From NCBI RefSeq assembly GCF_001442535.1, contig NZ_CP013141.1:2127290-2191289 (forward strand): a stretch of 64,000 nucleotides of DNA, in the 5' to 3' direction. The position numbers were made by a program, and so were the translations under genes. Shown piece after piece: positions 1 through 10,002 of the stretch (the stretch's first letter is position 1; the number at the start of each line of letters is the position of its first letter). Below the pieces are notes generated by a model. The model did no database searches. It was not told the origin of the DNA and saw nothing but the letters and a program-made list of their open reading frames with translations. Source of the DNA: Lysobacter antibioticus. GTDB taxonomy: Bacteria; Pseudomonadota; Gammaproteobacteria; Xanthomonadales; Xanthomonadaceae.

Positions 1-476
1 CGCGCCGATTCGACGTACTGGCCGGCCTTGAGCGCGCTGAAGGCGGTGTCGTAGGCGCCGCGCTCGTCGCCGCTCTGGGCGAGCAGGCCGGCATCGCCAT
101 GCACCACCGGTGCGCTGTCCCTCACCGCCGCCGAGGGCGACGGTGTCGGGGGTGTCTGCGGTGCAGCGGCCGGAGCCGACGGCGCCACCCCGCCTTCGAG
201 GCGGTTGAGGCGGTTGTCGGTGTCCAGGTACTGCGCCTTGTTCGTGTCCTGCAGCTGACGGGTGGTCTGCTGCAGTTCCTCGACCTGGGCGCGCAGGGCC
301 TGCAGCTCGGTCTTGAGCTGAGTCACCTGGTTGAGCAAATCGAGGTTGGCCTGGTTGTCCGAGGCGCGCTGCTCGAGGACCGCGACGCGGTCGGCGAGGC
401 TGGCGCGCTGGGCGAACGCGGGCGTGGCGGCCAGGCAGGCCGCCGCGATCGCCAAGGCTAGTGCGAACTTACGCAT
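1..476 (-). CDS. cpoB: Cell division coordinator CpoB (YbgF), N-terminal part, cut by window edge
   Basis: This is the periplasmic TPR protein that links Tol-Pal constriction to peptidoglycan synthesis. The visible about 158 residues start MRKFALALAIAAACLAATPAFA, a Sec signal peptide ending about residue 22. They continue into a Gln/Leu-rich coiled-coil (VLEQRASDN... VTQLKTELQALRAQVEELQ), the trimerisation segment of the family. A Pro/Ala linker follows, and then the start of the first TPR (AYDTAFSALKAGQYVE). The rest of the TPR domain lies left of base 1. The gene follows pal, as in other gammaproteobacteria. A GC-rich stem-loop (about 514-537) lies between pal and this gene and may adjust relative expression; it has no T-run. 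Confidence 0.9.
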   Translation of the reverse strand, partial: MRKFALALAIAAACLAATPAFAQRASLADRVAVLEQRASDNQANLDLLNQVTQLKTELQALRAQVEELQQTTRQLQDTNKAQYLDTDNRLNRLEGGVAPSAPAAAPQTPPTPSPSAAVRDSAPVVHGDAGLLAQSGDERGAYDTAFSALKAGQYVESA

Positions 477-554
477 CGCTTAGATCAACCTTCGTTCTTC
501 GATCGGTCGGTGGACGGCGCCGATGCCCCGGCGCCGTCTTCGCTTACGCCGCGA

Positions 555-1076
555 TTACTTGGCGGTGTAGACGATTTCGACGCGACGGTTCTTGGCCCAG
601 CAGTCTTCGTTCGACTCGGTGCAGACCGGGCGCTCTTCGCCGTAGGAGGTCACGGTGATCTGGCTGCCCGAACCGCCGTTGGCCTGGATCGCCGAGGACA
701 CCGCGTTGCCGCGACGCTCGCCGAGGCCCAGGTTGTACTCGCGGCTGCCGCGCTCGTCGGCATTGCCTTCGAGGGTCATGCGCGAGGACGGACGGTCGCG
801 CAGGTACTTGGCGTGGCAACCGACGATGGCCTGGAATTCCGGCTTCAGCGAATCCTGGTCGAGATCGAAGTAGACCACGCGCTGGCGCAGGCAGGCATCG
901 GTGTCGAGATCGTTCGGGCCATAAGCGCCCGAAGCGACCGGACCGGTGTCGGACGGCACGGTGGTGGAGGGGCCGGTACCGGAATCGGTCGGCGGGGCTT
1001 CCTTGACCTTCTTCGAGCAGGCGACGGCCGCGGTACACAGCACAGCGGCGAGCAGGATGCGGGCGGTGTTGTTCAT
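555..1076 (-). CDS. pal: Peptidoglycan-associated lipoprotein Pal
   Basis: Pal is an outer-membrane lipoprotein that binds meso-diaminopimelate peptidoglycan and TolB, forming the outer end of the Tol-Pal machine. The 173-residue product has a lipoprotein signal ending at Cys20 (AAVAC), with Ser at +2 favouring outer-membrane sorting. A Pro/Ser/Thr linker leads to a C-terminal OmpA-like domain from about residue 65 (VYFDLDQDSLKPEF). The domain carries the peptidoglycan-binding signature GNADERGSREYNLGLGERR and ends NRRVEIVY. An extra Cys pair (VCTESNEDCW) inside the OmpA domain could form a disulfide. It lies 83 bases downstream of tolB. Confidence 0.97.
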   Translation of the reverse strand: MNNTARILLAAVLCTAAVACSKKVKEAPPTDSGTGPSTTVPSDTGPVASGAYGPNDLDTDACLRQRVVYFDLDQDSLKPEFQAIVGCHAKYLRDRPSSRMTLEGNADERGSREYNLGLGERRGNAVSSAIQANGGSGSQITVTSYGEERPVCTESNEDCWAKNRRVEIVYTAK

Positions 1077-1159
1077 GGGTATTCCTCGTCAGTTGTAACG
1101 TGGGGCAGGAGTCGTTCGGGGGGTGTGGCGCGTCCGCGCGCAGGGAAACGCCCGGCCGC

Positions 1160-2479
1160 TTATCGCGGCAGGCGGTAGGGTCCCCAGGCCGGTTCGCGCA
1201 CGTCGCCGTCGGCGAGCACCAGGCGCTGGCGCACCCGGGCATCGGCTGAAACGGCATAGAGCACGCCACGGCGTCCTTCGCGCGCAGCATAAATGATCAT
1301 GGAGGCATTCGGGGCAAAGCTCGGCGACTCGTCCAGCGAACCCGGCGACAGCGTGCTCCAGCGCGGCGAGCCCAGGCTGCTGTCCATCATCGCGATCCGG
1401 TAGGTGTTGCCTGCGCCCTGGGCGGTGGCGATCTTCTTGCCGTCGAAGGAAACGCTGGCGCTGGCGTTGTAGCTGCCCTGGAAGGTGACGCGGGTGGCGC
1501 CGCCGCCGCTGGCCGAGACCTGGTAGATCTGCGGCTTGCCGCCGCGGTCGGAGGTGAAATAGATCTTGCTGGCGTCGGCGGCCCAGGTCGGCTCGGTGTC
1601 GATGCCGAAGTGGTTGGTCAGCTGGGTCAGTGCCTTGCTGCCGAGGTCCATCACGTAGATCTCGGGGTTGCCGCTGCGCGACAGGGTCAGCGCCAAGCGA
1701 CGGCCGTCCGGCGAGAACGCCGGGGCGCCGTTGATGCCGCGGAATTTCGCGATCAGCTCGCGGCTGCCGGTGCCGATGTTCTGGATGTAGATCGAGGAAT
1801 TACCGCCCTCGAAGCTGACGTAGGCCAGGCGCGCGCCGTCCGGGCTCCACGACGGCGACAGCAGCGGCTCGGGCGAGCGCACCACGGTCTGCGGGTTGTA
1901 GCCGTCGGAGTCGGCGACCATCAGCGCGTAGTTGCTGCCGCGGCCGACGCCGGTGGCGGTGACGTAGGCGATGCGGGTGAAGAACGCGCCGCGCACGCCG
2001 GTGATCTTCTCGTAGACCGCATCGGCGATCTGGTGGGCCACATCGCGCATCGCGTTCGAACGTGCGGTCAGGGCGAAGCCGAGCAGGCGCTGCTGCTTGG
2101 CCACGTCGAACAGCTCGTACTCGACCCGGTAGCTGCCGGCGCCGGCATCGACCACCCGGCCGACGACGATGTAGTCCTGGTTGAGCGCACGCCAATCCGG
2201 GTAGCTGATCTCGCTGCCCTTGGTCGGCTTGGCGGCCATCTGCTCGACCGGCAGGCCGCGGAACTGGCCGGACCGGTTGAGGTCGTTGCGGACGACCTCG
2301 GCGACGTCGGTCTGGGGCGCGGCGCCACTGCCCTGGTAGGGCATCGGCACGACCGCGATCGGCAGGGCCGAGGCGTTGCCGCCGACGATGTCGATCTCCA
2401 ACCCTTGCTGTTGGGCTGCGGCGGCGAAGGGAAGCAGGAGAGCCAGCAGCGAGGCCAGCCAGCGCAGGGGTCGTTTCAT
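1160..2479 (-). CDS. tolB: Tol-Pal system beta-propeller protein TolB
   Basis: TolB is a periplasmic protein that binds Pal and carries the energy-dependent signal from TolA. It is 439 residues with a Sec signal ([22 protein letters not shown]). An N-terminal alpha/beta domain (about 25-165) includes [23 protein letters not shown]-terminal six-bladed propeller is built of WD40-like repeats such as [46 protein letters not shown] and [23 protein letters not shown]. The frame stays open for 25 codons upstream, but the Met chosen has the signal peptide directly after it and a GGAG box about 7 bases before it. Confidence 0.96.
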   Translation of the reverse strand: MKRPLRWLASLLALLLPFAAAAQQQGLEIDIVGGNASALPIAVVPMPYQGSGAAPQTDVAEVVRNDLNRSGQFRGLPVEQMAAKPTKGSEISYPDWRALNQDYIVVGRVVDAGAGSYRVEYELFDVAKQQRLLGFALTARSNAMRDVAHQIADAVYEKITGVRGAFFTRIAYVTATGVGRGSNYALMVADSDGYNPQTVVRSPEPLLSPSWSPDGARLAYVSFEGGNSSIYIQNIGTGSRELIAKFRGINGAPAFSPDGRRLALTLSRSGNPEIYVMDLGSKALTQLTNHFGIDTEPTWAADASKIYFTSDRGGKPQIYQVSASGGGATRVTFQGSYNASASVSFDGKKIATAQGAGNTYRIAMMDSSLGSPRWSTLSPGSLDESPSFAPNASMIIYAAREGRRGVLYAVSADARVRQRLVLADGDVREPAWGPYRLPR

Positions 2480-2708
2480 CGGCACTCCGTGATCGGTCGA
2501 CGCGGGTTGTTCAGGTTCGGCATTGTTAACGTTGGAGGGTGAACGTGGGCTCAAAAGCGGGGGTCAATTTACATGTCGGCCTTGCCGAATCGGCCCAACG
2601 GTCGCAATCGGCGCCCATTCCGGCTCATTCGGGACATGAATGGGGCTTCGGTAGCCCCGGATCGGAGTCAGGCAGGTCGGACGGCCAGCCCCTGCCCTGG
2701 CCGATGGC

Positions 2709-3131
2709 TCAGCGCTCGCGCAGCCGTTGCCACCAACGCCGGGGCTTGGACGCCACCGGGTCCTCGTCCTGGACCCGGAAGCCGAGCCGGATCTGCGGCC
2801 GGAACACCTGTTGATAGCCCTGGTAAGGCAGCGGCGAGGCCTGGCGCACGGCGGCGAGCAGGGACAGCCGCCCGGCCTCGTCCAGGCCGCAGGGCTCGAC
2901 CACCTGCACCGACAGCACCCGACCGCCCGGCGCCTGGCGCAGGTCTAGGCTGCAACTGGCGTCGGCCGGCGTGGTGGCCGGCGGCGCCCATTGCTCATCG
3001 ATGGCGGCGCGCAGGACCTCGGCGTAGCGCTGCTGGTTCTGCGCGACCCGGTCGGACTGGGCCAGGCTCGCTGCGGACAGCGCCGACAGCGCGAAACCTG
3101 CGAGCAGCGGCACTCCCCTCGCCCGGCCCAC
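2709..3131 (-). CDS. Free-standing TolA domain III-like periplasmic protein (tolA paralogue)
   Basis: This 140-residue product has a signal peptide (about 1-24, ending SAASLA) followed by a domain that matches the C-terminal domain of TolA next door. Shared features include YAEVLRAAIDEQW against YAAALQAAIVEKW, both conserved cysteines (CSLDLRQAPGG and VEPCGLDEAG), and LPYQGYQQVF against LPYAGFESVF. It lacks the TolA transmembrane anchor, Pro-rich region and long coiled coil, so it should be soluble in the periplasm. The GTG start directly abuts the tolA stop (TGA then GTG), implying translational coupling; an alternative GTG lies six codons later. It ends in a basic tail (RRWWQRLRER). By analogy it could bind TolB, Pal or phage/colicin-type ligands of TolA-III. 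The function is inferred only. Confidence 0.78.
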   Translation of the reverse strand: MGRARGVPLLAGFALSALSAASLAQSDRVAQNQQRYAEVLRAAIDEQWAPPATTPADASCSLDLRQAPGGRVLSVQVVEPCGLDEAGRLSLLAAVRQASPLPYQGYQQVFRPQIRLGFRVQDEDPVASKPRRWWQRLRER

Positions 3132-4082
3132 TCAGCGGTCCTGGGCTTTGAAGTTGAGATTGAGGTTGCGCTGGAACACCGACTCGAAGCCCGCATACGG
3201 CAGAGGCTGGGCCTTGAGCACGGCGGCTTCGATCGAACGCCGGCCCTGCTCGTCGTAGGCGCACGGCTCGACCACCTCGACCGCGAGTACGGCGCCGCCG
3301 GGCGATTGGCGGATGTTCAAGCGGCAACCCGCGCCGAGCGGCACGCTGTCGGGGCGCGTCCACTTCTCGACGATCGCGGCCTGCAGGGCGGCGGCGTACT
3401 TGGCCGCCAGGCCGGTGTCGACGCCCTGGTTGCCGGTGGTCGCCGGCGCCGTGGCGGCGGCGTTCTGGCTGGCCTTGGCGGCGCGCGCGTCGGCGATCTG
3501 CTGCAGCTTCTGTTCGCTCAGGCTCTGCTCGCGCTGCAGCTTGGCGCGCTCGGCGCGGATCTTCTCCAACTGCTTGTCGCGCTCGAGTTGCTCGGCGGCC
3601 AGGCGCTTTTGCTGTTGCGCTTCTTCCTGGCGCTTCTGCTCGGTCAGGTCGACCTGTTCCTGGCGCGCCTTGGCTTCCTGGACCTTCTGCTCTTCGGCGC
3701 GGTTCGGCGTCGGCGTGTCGACGACCTGTTCCTGCGTGGTCGTGTCCGGCACCGGGATGAAGTCTTGCGGCGATTGCTGCTGCGGCGCGGTCGCGTCCTG
3801 CGGCTTGGGCTCGGGAATGGGCTGCGGCAAGGGCGAGGCGTCCTCCGGCTCGGGCAGCGGCAGCGGGTCGACCGGCTCGGGGCGATTGCGCAGGGTGCGC
3901 TGCATCGCCGCCGAGAGATCGCTGACATCGGTCAGCTCCGAAGACAGCGGCGACCCCGCCGCGGACACCTGCGCGCTGTTCCAGTTCCAGAGCATGCTCA
4001 GGAAAATGGCCGCGACCAGCAGGCCGTGCAGGAGCACGGCCAGCATGATGGCTTGCGCGGTGTCGGCGCGGGTTTCCCTCAT
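3132..4082 (-). CDS. tolA: Cell envelope integrity protein TolA
   Basis: TolA is the inner-membrane-anchored rod that spans the periplasm and transmits proton-motive force from TolQR to TolB-Pal. It is 316 residues. A single N-terminal membrane helix (about 12-34, MLAVLLHGLLVAAIFLSM) is followed by a Pro/Glu/Gln-rich stretch (about 70-125). A charged helical region rich in KRQEEAQQQKRL-type repeats (about 125-215) leads to globular domain III (about 225-316). Domain III has the cysteine pair CRLNIRQSPGG and VEPCAYDEQG. The start overlaps the tolR stop by 4 bases. Confidence 0.95.
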   Translation of the reverse strand: MRETRADTAQAIMLAVLLHGLLVAAIFLSMLWNWNSAQVSAAGSPLSSELTDVSDLSAAMQRTLRNRPEPVDPLPLPEPEDASPLPQPIPEPKPQDATAPQQQSPQDFIPVPDTTTQEQVVDTPTPNRAEEQKVQEAKARQEQVDLTEQKRQEEAQQQKRLAAEQLERDKQLEKIRAERAKLQREQSLSEQKLQQIADARAAKASQNAAATAPATTGNQGVDTGLAAKYAAALQAAIVEKWTRPDSVPLGAGCRLNIRQSPGGAVLAVEVVEPCAYDEQGRRSIEAAVLKAQPLPYAGFESVFQRNLNLNFKAQDR

Positions 4083-4528
4083 TTCTTCGCGCCCTTCTCG
4101 GGCTGGCTCATCAGGCCGACCTTCTCCACGCCGACGTCCTTGAGGATGTTCATCACGTCCATCACCGGCTGATAGTTCGAGCGGCCGTCGGCGGCGATGT
4201 AGACCTGCAGCTTTTCCTTGCCGTTCTGCTTGACCAGGGCGCCGACCTTGGTCGCCAGGGTTTCGCGGTTGACCGCTTCATTGCTGCCGGCCTGGACGGC
4301 GAGGAAATAGTTGCCCTGGGCGTCGACCTGGACCACCACCGGGTCCTGCTTGGTCTCGATCGACTTGAGGTTGGAATTGGGCAGGTCGACGTCGATGCCG
4401 AGGGTCAGCAGCGGCGCGGTGACCATGAAGATGATCAGCAGCACGAGCATCACGTCGATGTAGGGAACGACGTTGATCTCGGCCTTGAGTTTGCGTTTGC
4501 GCGGGCGGCGGATGGCGGTGCCGGACAT
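4079..4528 (-). CDS. tolR: Tol-Pal proton-channel subunit TolR
   Basis: TolR belongs to the ExbD/TolR family and forms the proton-driven motor with TolQ. The 149-residue protein has one N-terminal membrane helix, VPYIDVMLVLLIIFMVTAPLL, carrying the conserved proton-relay Asp. The periplasmic domain ends IAADGRSNYQPVMDVMNILKDVGVEKVGLMSQP, the family signature. It overlaps tolA by 4 bases and follows tolQ by 113 bases. Confidence 0.96.
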   Translation of the reverse strand: MSGTAIRRPRKRKLKAEINVVPYIDVMLVLLIIFMVTAPLLTLGIDVDLPNSNLKSIETKQDPVVVQVDAQGNYFLAVQAGSNEAVNRETLATKVGALVKQNGKEKLQVYIAADGRSNYQPVMDVMNILKDVGVEKVGLMSQPEKGAKK

Positions 4529-4641
4529 GGCGGAATTCCTCGTCGGTTACGCGTTGCGGTCGCGCTGGCCTTGGCGCAGCGGACGCGGGCGGTGCAGGCA
4601 GCGGTGCGGGCGGGCGGGCCAGCGATGGGGCGCGAGCCGCA

Positions 4642-5421
4642 TCACTCGTCCAGGTGGGCCTGGCGCTGCAGGATCGAGGAGAACTCTTCGGAGAACGCGT
4701 CGTAACGCACGGCCAGGCGCTCGACGCCGGTGGCGAAACGGTTGTAGGCCCACACCGCCGGGATCGCCACGAACAGGCCCATCGCGGTGGCCAGCAGCGC
4801 CTCGGAAATGCCCGGGGCGACGTCGGCGATGCCGACCTGCTTGGACGCGGAAACCAGCGAATGCATGGTCACCATGATGCCGAACACGGTGCCGACCAGG
4901 CCGATGTAGGGCGAGGTCGAGCCGATGTTGGCGAGCAGTTCGAGGTTGTGTTCCAGGCCATCGAGTTCGCGCGAGCCGGTCGCGCGCATCGCGCGCTGGG
5001 CGCCTTCGAGCTGGGCGCGGGCGTCGACGCCGCGGCGCTGGCGGATGCGGTTGAACTCGCGGAAGCCGGCTTCGAAGATCGCTTCCAGGCCGCCCATCGC
5101 GCGGTTGCGCTCGGTGGTGCCGGCATAGAGCTTGGACAGTTCGGCGCCCGACCAGAAGCGCTCTTCGAAATGATCGGCTTCGCTGCGCGCGCGCCGGATC
5201 ACCTTCCATTTGCGGAAGATGATGATCCACGAGGTGATCGAGGCGATCACCAGCAAGGCCATGATGAACTGGACCGGGAGGCTGGCCTTGATCACCAGGT
5301 CCCAGAGATTGAAGCTGGCGGCTTCGCCGGCCGCGGCGGCGCCTTGGGTCACGGCCTGGACGGCTTCCTCCGGCAGGGCTTCCACGGTCGTGGCCAGAAG
5401 CGCGATCAGCGATGACGTCAT
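4642..5421 (-). CDS. tolQ: Tol-Pal proton-channel subunit TolQ
   Basis: TolQ belongs to the ExbB/TolQ/MotA family: three membrane helices with a large cytoplasmic loop, energising TolA with TolR. It is 259 residues. TM1 lies near VQFIMALLVIASITSWIIIF. TM2 and TM3 are in the C-terminal half (YIGLVGTVFGIMVTMHSLV and LLATAMGLFVAIPAVWAYNRF) and carry the usual Thr and Gly/Pro residues. The frame is open for 68 codons upstream, but the Met beginning TSSLIALLATTVEALPE has a GGAGA box 8 bases ahead and matches the normal family length. Confidence 0.95.
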   Translation of the reverse strand: MTSSLIALLATTVEALPEEAVQAVTQGAAAAGEAASFNLWDLVIKASLPVQFIMALLVIASITSWIIIFRKWKVIRRARSEADHFEERFWSGAELSKLYAGTTERNRAMGGLEAIFEAGFREFNRIRQRRGVDARAQLEGAQRAMRATGSRELDGLEHNLELLANIGSTSPYIGLVGTVFGIMVTMHSLVSASKQVGIADVAPGISEALLATAMGLFVAIPAVWAYNRFATGVERLAVRYDAFSEEFSSILQRQAHLDE

Positions 5422-5536
5422 GCTTGGTTCTCCGTAGCCCGGTACGCGGGCCTGTGATGGGGCTGGGTGGTCCGTGGGGAGTAACGAACCGCCGGATGAT
5501 TTGGGTTCAACGCTGGCCTGGGCACGGTGCCTGGGC

Positions 5537-5974
5537 TCAGTCGTCGCGGCCGGCCTGGACTTCCTGCGCCTGCAACTGCGCCAACAAGGCCGCTGGAATC
5601 GCGCAGGGACGCAGATGCTCGGCATCCACCGCGGCGACCCGGACTTCGGCGCTGATCAGCGTTTCCTCGCCGCGCCGCACGGTCTGCGCGAAGATCAGGC
5701 TGGCGCGGCGGCAGCGCCGCAGTTCCACCGTGACCTCCAGCGCATCGTCGAGCCGCGCCGGTTTGAGGAAACCGATCTGCATGCCCGCGACCACGAACAA
5801 CAGCCCGTGATCGCGGCGCAAACCGTCCTGGCCGTAGCCCAGGGCGCGCACCCATTCGGTCCGCGCGCGCTCCAGGAACGCCAGGTACTGGGCGTGATAG
5901 ACCAGACCGCCAGCGTCGGTATCTTCCCAATAGACGCGTGTCGGCCAACTGAACACCGATTCAACCGCGCTCAT
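5537..5974 (-). CDS. ybgC: Tol-Pal-associated acyl-CoA thioesterase YbgC
   Basis: YbgC is a hot-dog-fold thioesterase of the 4-hydroxybenzoyl-CoA thioesterase type, regularly the first gene of tol-pal operons. The 145-residue product shows the signature [22 protein letters not shown], with the catalytic Asp (TDAGG) and the following YH, then LERARTEW. Its ATG overlaps the end of ruvB by 4 bases, and tolQ starts 115 bases further on. It probably acts on short-chain or phospholipid-related acyl-CoA/ACP; the physiological substrate is not settled. Confidence 0.93.
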   Translation of the reverse strand: MSAVESVFSWPTRVYWEDTDAGGLVYHAQYLAFLERARTEWVRALGYGQDGLRRDHGLLFVVAGMQIGFLKPARLDDALEVTVELRRCRRASLIFAQTVRRGEETLISAEVRVAAVDAEHLRPCAIPAALLAQLQAQEVQAGRDD

Positions 5975-7008
5975 GGCTCGGAGGCCTCTTCGAACAGCCC
6001 GGCCGTGTCGGCGCGGGGTTTCAGGCCCATATGGCGATAGGCGCGCTGGGTCGCCATGCGGCCGCGCGCGGTGCGGATCAGATAGCCCTGCTGGATCAGG
6101 AAGGGCTCGATCACGTCCTCGAGCGTGCCGCGTTCCTCGCTGAGCGCGGCCGCCAGCGACTCGACCCCGACCGGGCCGCCGTCGAAGGATTCGATGATGG
6201 TCCGCAGCAGGCGCCGGTCGAGATCGTCGAAACCTTCCGGATCGACCTTGAGCATGGCCATGGCGGCATCGGCGGTCTGCAGGTCGATGTTGCCGCCGGC
6301 ACGCACCTGGGCGAAGTCGCGCACGCGCCGCAGCAGGCGGTTGGCGATGCGCGGGGTGCCGCGCGAGCGGCGGGCGATTTCCGCCGCGCCCTCGGGGGCG
6401 CAGGAAATCCCGAGAATCTGCGCCGAGCGGCGCACGATCCGGGTCAGGTCCTCGGTGTTGTAGAACTCCAGGCGCTGGACGATGCCGAAACGGTCGCGCA
6501 GCGGCGCGGTCAGCAGGCCGGCGCGGGTGGTCGCGCCGATCAGGGTGAACGGCGGCAGGTCGAGCTTGATCGAGCGCGCGGCCGGGCCTTCGCCGATCAT
6601 GATGTCGATCTGGTAGTCCTCCATCGCCGGATACAGCACTTCCTCGACCACGGGCGAGAGGCGGTGGATCTCGTCGACGAACAGCACGTCGTGCGGCTGC
6701 AGATTGGTCAGCAATGCGGCCAGGTCCCCGGCCTTCTCGATCACCGGACCCGAGGTCTGGCGCAGATTGACCCCGAGCTCGTTGGCGATGACATGGCTGA
6801 GAGTGGTCTTGCCCAGGCCCGGCGGCCCGAAGATCAGCACGTGATCGAGGGCTTCGCCGCGGTGCTTGGCGGCCTCGATGTAGATCTTGAGCTGCTCGCG
6901 CACCGGCTGCTGACCGAGGTACTCGTCCAGGCGCTTGGGCCGGATCGAGGCCTCGATGGCGTCGTCTTCACGGGTCGAGGAGGCAGCGATGATGCGGTCT
7001 TCGGTCAT
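5971..7008 (-). CDS. ruvB: Holliday junction branch-migration ATPase RuvB
   Basis: RuvB is the hexameric AAA+ motor that drives branch migration with RuvA during recombinational repair. The 345-residue sequence contains Walker [10 protein letters not shown] (Lys67), Walker [10 protein letters not shown] and sensor 1 GATTRAG. The arginine-finger region [14 protein letters not shown] and a C-terminal winged helix ([21 protein letters not shown]) follow. It is separated from ruvA and ruvC by kup and a cupin gene, and is coupled to ybgC by a 4-base overlap. Confidence 0.98.
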   Translation of the reverse strand: MTEDRIIAASSTREDDAIEASIRPKRLDEYLGQQPVREQLKIYIEAAKHRGEALDHVLIFGPPGLGKTTLSHVIANELGVNLRQTSGPVIEKAGDLAALLTNLQPHDVLFVDEIHRLSPVVEEVLYPAMEDYQIDIMIGEGPAARSIKLDLPPFTLIGATTRAGLLTAPLRDRFGIVQRLEFYNTEDLTRIVRRSAQILGISCAPEGAAEIARRSRGTPRIANRLLRRVRDFAQVRAGGNIDLQTADAAMAMLKVDPEGFDDLDRRLLRTIIESFDGGPVGVESLAAALSEERGTLEDVIEPFLIQQGYLIRTARGRMATQRAYRHMGLKPRADTAGLFEEASEP

Positions 7009-7159
7009 ACCGCTATGTTCGCATGGGATGGTGCGCGGCGCAGGGCGGAAAGTATCGGGGTGTGCCGATCCCGGGGTTTGACGCGTGGGCGGCCGGCCGG
7101 CGTGCCGCGGGAGCCGGTTGCGGCGCGAATGCGGACGGTCGGCAGCTGGGAGCCAGATC

Positions 7160-7290
7160 GCCCCCCTTTGGCAAAGGGGGCGGGCGGCCGGCGTCGCATG
7201 GCGAAGCGAGGGCGTTGGAGCGCCGGGGATTTGCCTTGGGTTTGGCTAGAAGCAAATCCCCCCCTGCTCCTTTTCAAAGGGGGGAATGGC
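7160..7290. repeat. Intergenic nested palindromic element, copy 1 (C5T3/G5 type)
   Basis: This element fills most of the 314-base gap between ruvB and the cupin gene. It has a small palindrome (CCCCCTTTGGCAAAGGGGG, about 7161-7180). Next comes an inner inverted pair GGGGATTTGC (about 7225) and GCAAATCCCC (about 7252). A third block, CTCCTTTTCAAAGGGG, closes it. The same three blocks in the same order occur at 53531-53672, with a different spacer inside the inner stem. It looks like a dispersed, probably non-autonomous repeat; no coding signal is seen. Confidence 0.75.
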
Positions 7291-7322
7291 AACGGCGGAG
7301 CGGGAAACCCAGGTGCATCCCC

Positions 7323-7772
7323 TCAAGCGAAATGCACGTCGTAGCGGTCGTGCACTTCGGCCAGGCGCTCGGCATCGACTTCGCCGCGCATGATGCTCGG
7401 CAGCATGCGGAAATAATCGAAACGGTCGATACCGGGGGCCAGGGTGATGAATACGTCAGCGACCCGGCCTTCGCTGGCGGCGAAGGAATGCACGACGCCG
7501 GGCGGAATCACCGCATAGCCGCCCTTTTCGACGGTTATGGTCTCGCCGTCGATGACCATCTCAAGCGCGCCGTCGAGCACATAGAACGCTTCGCTCGAAC
7601 GTTTGTGGTGATGCGGCTTGGCGCCGGCCGCACCGGCCTCCAGGCGCAGGCGGTTGGCGCCGAGCGCGCCGCAACAGTCGCTGGCGTCGGCCAGCAACCA
7701 CAGCTGGGTGCCGTTGCCCTGCAGTGTTTCGGCGTCTTGTTGCTGGATCACGAAAGCGCGGGAGCGGGTCAT
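7323..7772 (-). CDS. Small cupin-domain protein
   Basis: This is a 149-residue single-domain cupin. Motif 1 contains the metal-binding histidine run and Glu (PHHHKRSSEAFYVLDG), and motif 2 has PPGVVHSF with the last His. A basic or mixed C-terminus (about 110-149) is not part of the barrel. The family covers dioxygenases, isomerases and sugar or quercetin-binding proteins, so no substrate can be assigned. It lies between kup and ruvB on the same strand, with repeats on its downstream side. The ATG (ACCCGCTCCCGCGC follows) has a weak GAGG upstream. Confidence 0.82.
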   Translation of the reverse strand: MTRSRAFVIQQQDAETLQGNGTQLWLLADASDCCGALGANRLRLEAGAAGAKPHHHKRSSEAFYVLDGALEMVIDGETITVEKGGYAVIPPGVVHSFAASEGRVADVFITLAPGIDRFDYFRMLPSIMRGEVDAERLAEVHDRYDVHFA

Positions 7773-8018
7773 CGCGGAACCTCGTCGATGGAAAGTGCGA
7801 CGAGGCTAGGCGCCACCGGTACGAGGCGGCAATCCGGCACGGGTGGAACGATTTTTCCCGAATTTCCCGCGCGCACCGCTGTGTTGCAGCGGTGCTGTTG
7901 CGCCGGCCGGGATTCGGGATCGGTCGCACGCAGGCAACGCCCTCGCCTCGGACTTCGAATTCGCCAAGCCGCAGCACCGCTGCGGCCGTTGCAAAACCCC
8001 GGCCGCGCAGCGAGGCGA

Positions 8019-9968
8019 CTAGATCTCGACCTGGGCGCCGAGCTCGACCAGGCGATTGCCGGGAATGCGGAAGAACCCGGTCGCCGGCGCCGCGTTGCGG
8101 TGCATGAAGGCGAACAGGCGGTCGCGCCAGATCGGCATGCCGCGGTGACGGCTGGCGACCACGGTCTCGCGGCTGGCGAAGTAGGTCGTGTCCATCGGGT
8201 CGAAATAGATGCCGCCGGCATCGCAGGAACGCATCAGCGCCAGCGGCACGTCGGGCACTTCCATGAAGCCGAAGCGGATCAGCACGCGATAGAAGTCGTT
8301 GCCGATCGCCTCGATCTTCAGGCGCTTCTCGCGCGGTGCGTACGGAATGCCCAGCGTTTCCACGGTCAGGAACACGTTGCGCTCGTGCAGCACCTTGTTG
8401 TGCTTGAGGTTGTGCAGCAAGGCATGCGGTACCACGCCCTTGTCGGCGGTCATGAAGATCGCCGTACCGGGGACGCGCACCGGCGGCGCCAGCATCAGGC
8501 CGGGCAGGAAGCTGCCGAGCTGGATGCCTTCCTTGCGCACTTCCTCGTGCAGCAATTCGCGGCCGCGGCGCCAGGTGCGCAGCAGGGTGAACACGACCAG
8601 GCCCAGCACGACCGGGAACCAGGCGCCCTGGAAGAACTTGGCGCCATTGGCGATGACGAAGCCGAGGTCGACGACGAAGAACACCACGCACAACGGCAAC
8701 ACCCACGTGCGCCAGCGCGGCCACAGCGAGCGCGCGACCAGGGCCAGCAGCAGAGTGTCGATCAGCATCGTCGCCGACACCGAGATGCCGTAGGCGGTCG
8801 CCAACGCGGTCGAGCTGCGGAACGCGAGCACCACGGTGATGACGGTGATCGCCAGGATCCAGTTGATGTACGGCACGTAGATCTGGCCGATGGTGTCGCT
8901 GGAGGTGTGCTTGATCTGCATGCGCGGGATATAGCCCAGCTGCATGGCCTGGCGTGCGACCGAGTAGGCGCCGGTGATGACGGCCTGCGAGGCGATCACC
9001 GCCGCCATCGTCGCCAGCACGATCATCGGGTACAGGCCCCACGACGGCACCGCCTCGAAGAACGGGTTTTTGACCGCTTCGGGATGCTGCAGCACGAATG
9101 CGCCCTGACCGAGGTAGTTCAACATCAGACAGGGCAGCACCATGGTGTACCAGGCGTAGCGGATCGGGCGCGCGCCGAAATGGCCCATGTCGGCGTACAG
9201 CGCTTCGCCGCCGGTGACGGCCAGCACCACCGCGCCGAGGATCAGCACCGAATGCGAGCCGTGCTCGACGAAGAAGCGCACGCCCCAGCGCGGGTCCAGC
9301 GCCTTGAACACCTCCGGCGCCTGGACGATGTTGTAGATGCCGATGGCGGCGAGCGAGACGAACCACAGCATGGTGATCGGCCCGAACACCTTGCCGACCT
9401 TCTCGGTGCCGAAACGCTGGGCCAGGAACACCATCACCAGGATCACCACGGTGATCGGCACGATGAAGCGATGCAGGCCGGGCGCGGCGACTTCCAGGCC
9501 CTCGACCGCGCCGAGCACCGAGATCGCCGGGGTGATGACGCTGTCGCCGAAGAACAGCGAGGCGCCGAAGATGCCCAGGATGCCGACCACATAGGCCGAG
9601 CGCCCGCCCTTGGCCAAGGTGCGCTGGGCCAGGGTCATCAGCGCCATGATCCCGCCTTCGCCCTCGTTGTCGGCGCGCATGATGATGGTCACGTATTTCA
9701 GGGTGACCACGATCATCAGCGCCCAGAACACCAGCGACAGGATGCCGAGCACCGTGTCGTGGTTGCCGGTCAGGCCGAAGTGCGGCGAAAACGCCTCTTT
9801 CAGCGTGTACAGCGGGCTGGTGCCGATGTCGCCGAAGACCACGCCGATAGCGCCTACGACCAAGCCGGGCAGCCCCTTCTTGGAGCCGTGATGGCCGGAG
9901 TCGTGCCCGTTCGCGGCCGAATGGCCGTGAGCGTGCTTGCCTTGCGAGGAGGGAACGGTAGAGGACAT
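8019..9968 (-). CDS. kup: KUP-family potassium uptake transporter
   Basis: Kup is a proton-coupled, low-affinity K+ transporter of the inner membrane. The 649-residue protein has a short His/Gly-rich cytoplasmic leader ([17 protein letters not shown]). About 12 membrane helices begin with the family motif [18 protein letters not shown], and [19 protein letters not shown] is also typical. A soluble C-terminal domain (about 490-649) ends [16 protein letters not shown], as in other Kup proteins. It lies between ruvA and the cupin gene on the same strand; this position near ruv is seen in related genomes. Confidence 0.96.
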   Translation of the reverse strand: MSSTVPSSQGKHAHGHSAANGHDSGHHGSKKGLPGLVVGAIGVVFGDIGTSPLYTLKEAFSPHFGLTGNHDTVLGILSLVFWALMIVVTLKYVTIIMRADNEGEGGIMALMTLAQRTLAKGGRSAYVVGILGIFGASLFFGDSVITPAISVLGAVEGLEVAAPGLHRFIVPITVVILVMVFLAQRFGTEKVGKVFGPITMLWFVSLAAIGIYNIVQAPEVFKALDPRWGVRFFVEHGSHSVLILGAVVLAVTGGEALYADMGHFGARPIRYAWYTMVLPCLMLNYLGQGAFVLQHPEAVKNPFFEAVPSWGLYPMIVLATMAAVIASQAVITGAYSVARQAMQLGYIPRMQIKHTSSDTIGQIYVPYINWILAITVITVVLAFRSSTALATAYGISVSATMLIDTLLLALVARSLWPRWRTWVLPLCVVFFVVDLGFVIANGAKFFQGAWFPVVLGLVVFTLLRTWRRGRELLHEEVRKEGIQLGSFLPGLMLAPPVRVPGTAIFMTADKGVVPHALLHNLKHNKVLHERNVFLTVETLGIPYAPREKRLKIEAIGNDFYRVLIRFGFMEVPDVPLALMRSCDAGGIYFDPMDTTYFASRETVVASRHRGMPIWRDRLFAFMHRNAAPATGFFRIPGNRLVELGAQVEI

Positions 9969-10002
9969 TTCGCGTGGTTCCGTGGCGGTGACCCGCCTTG
10001 GC

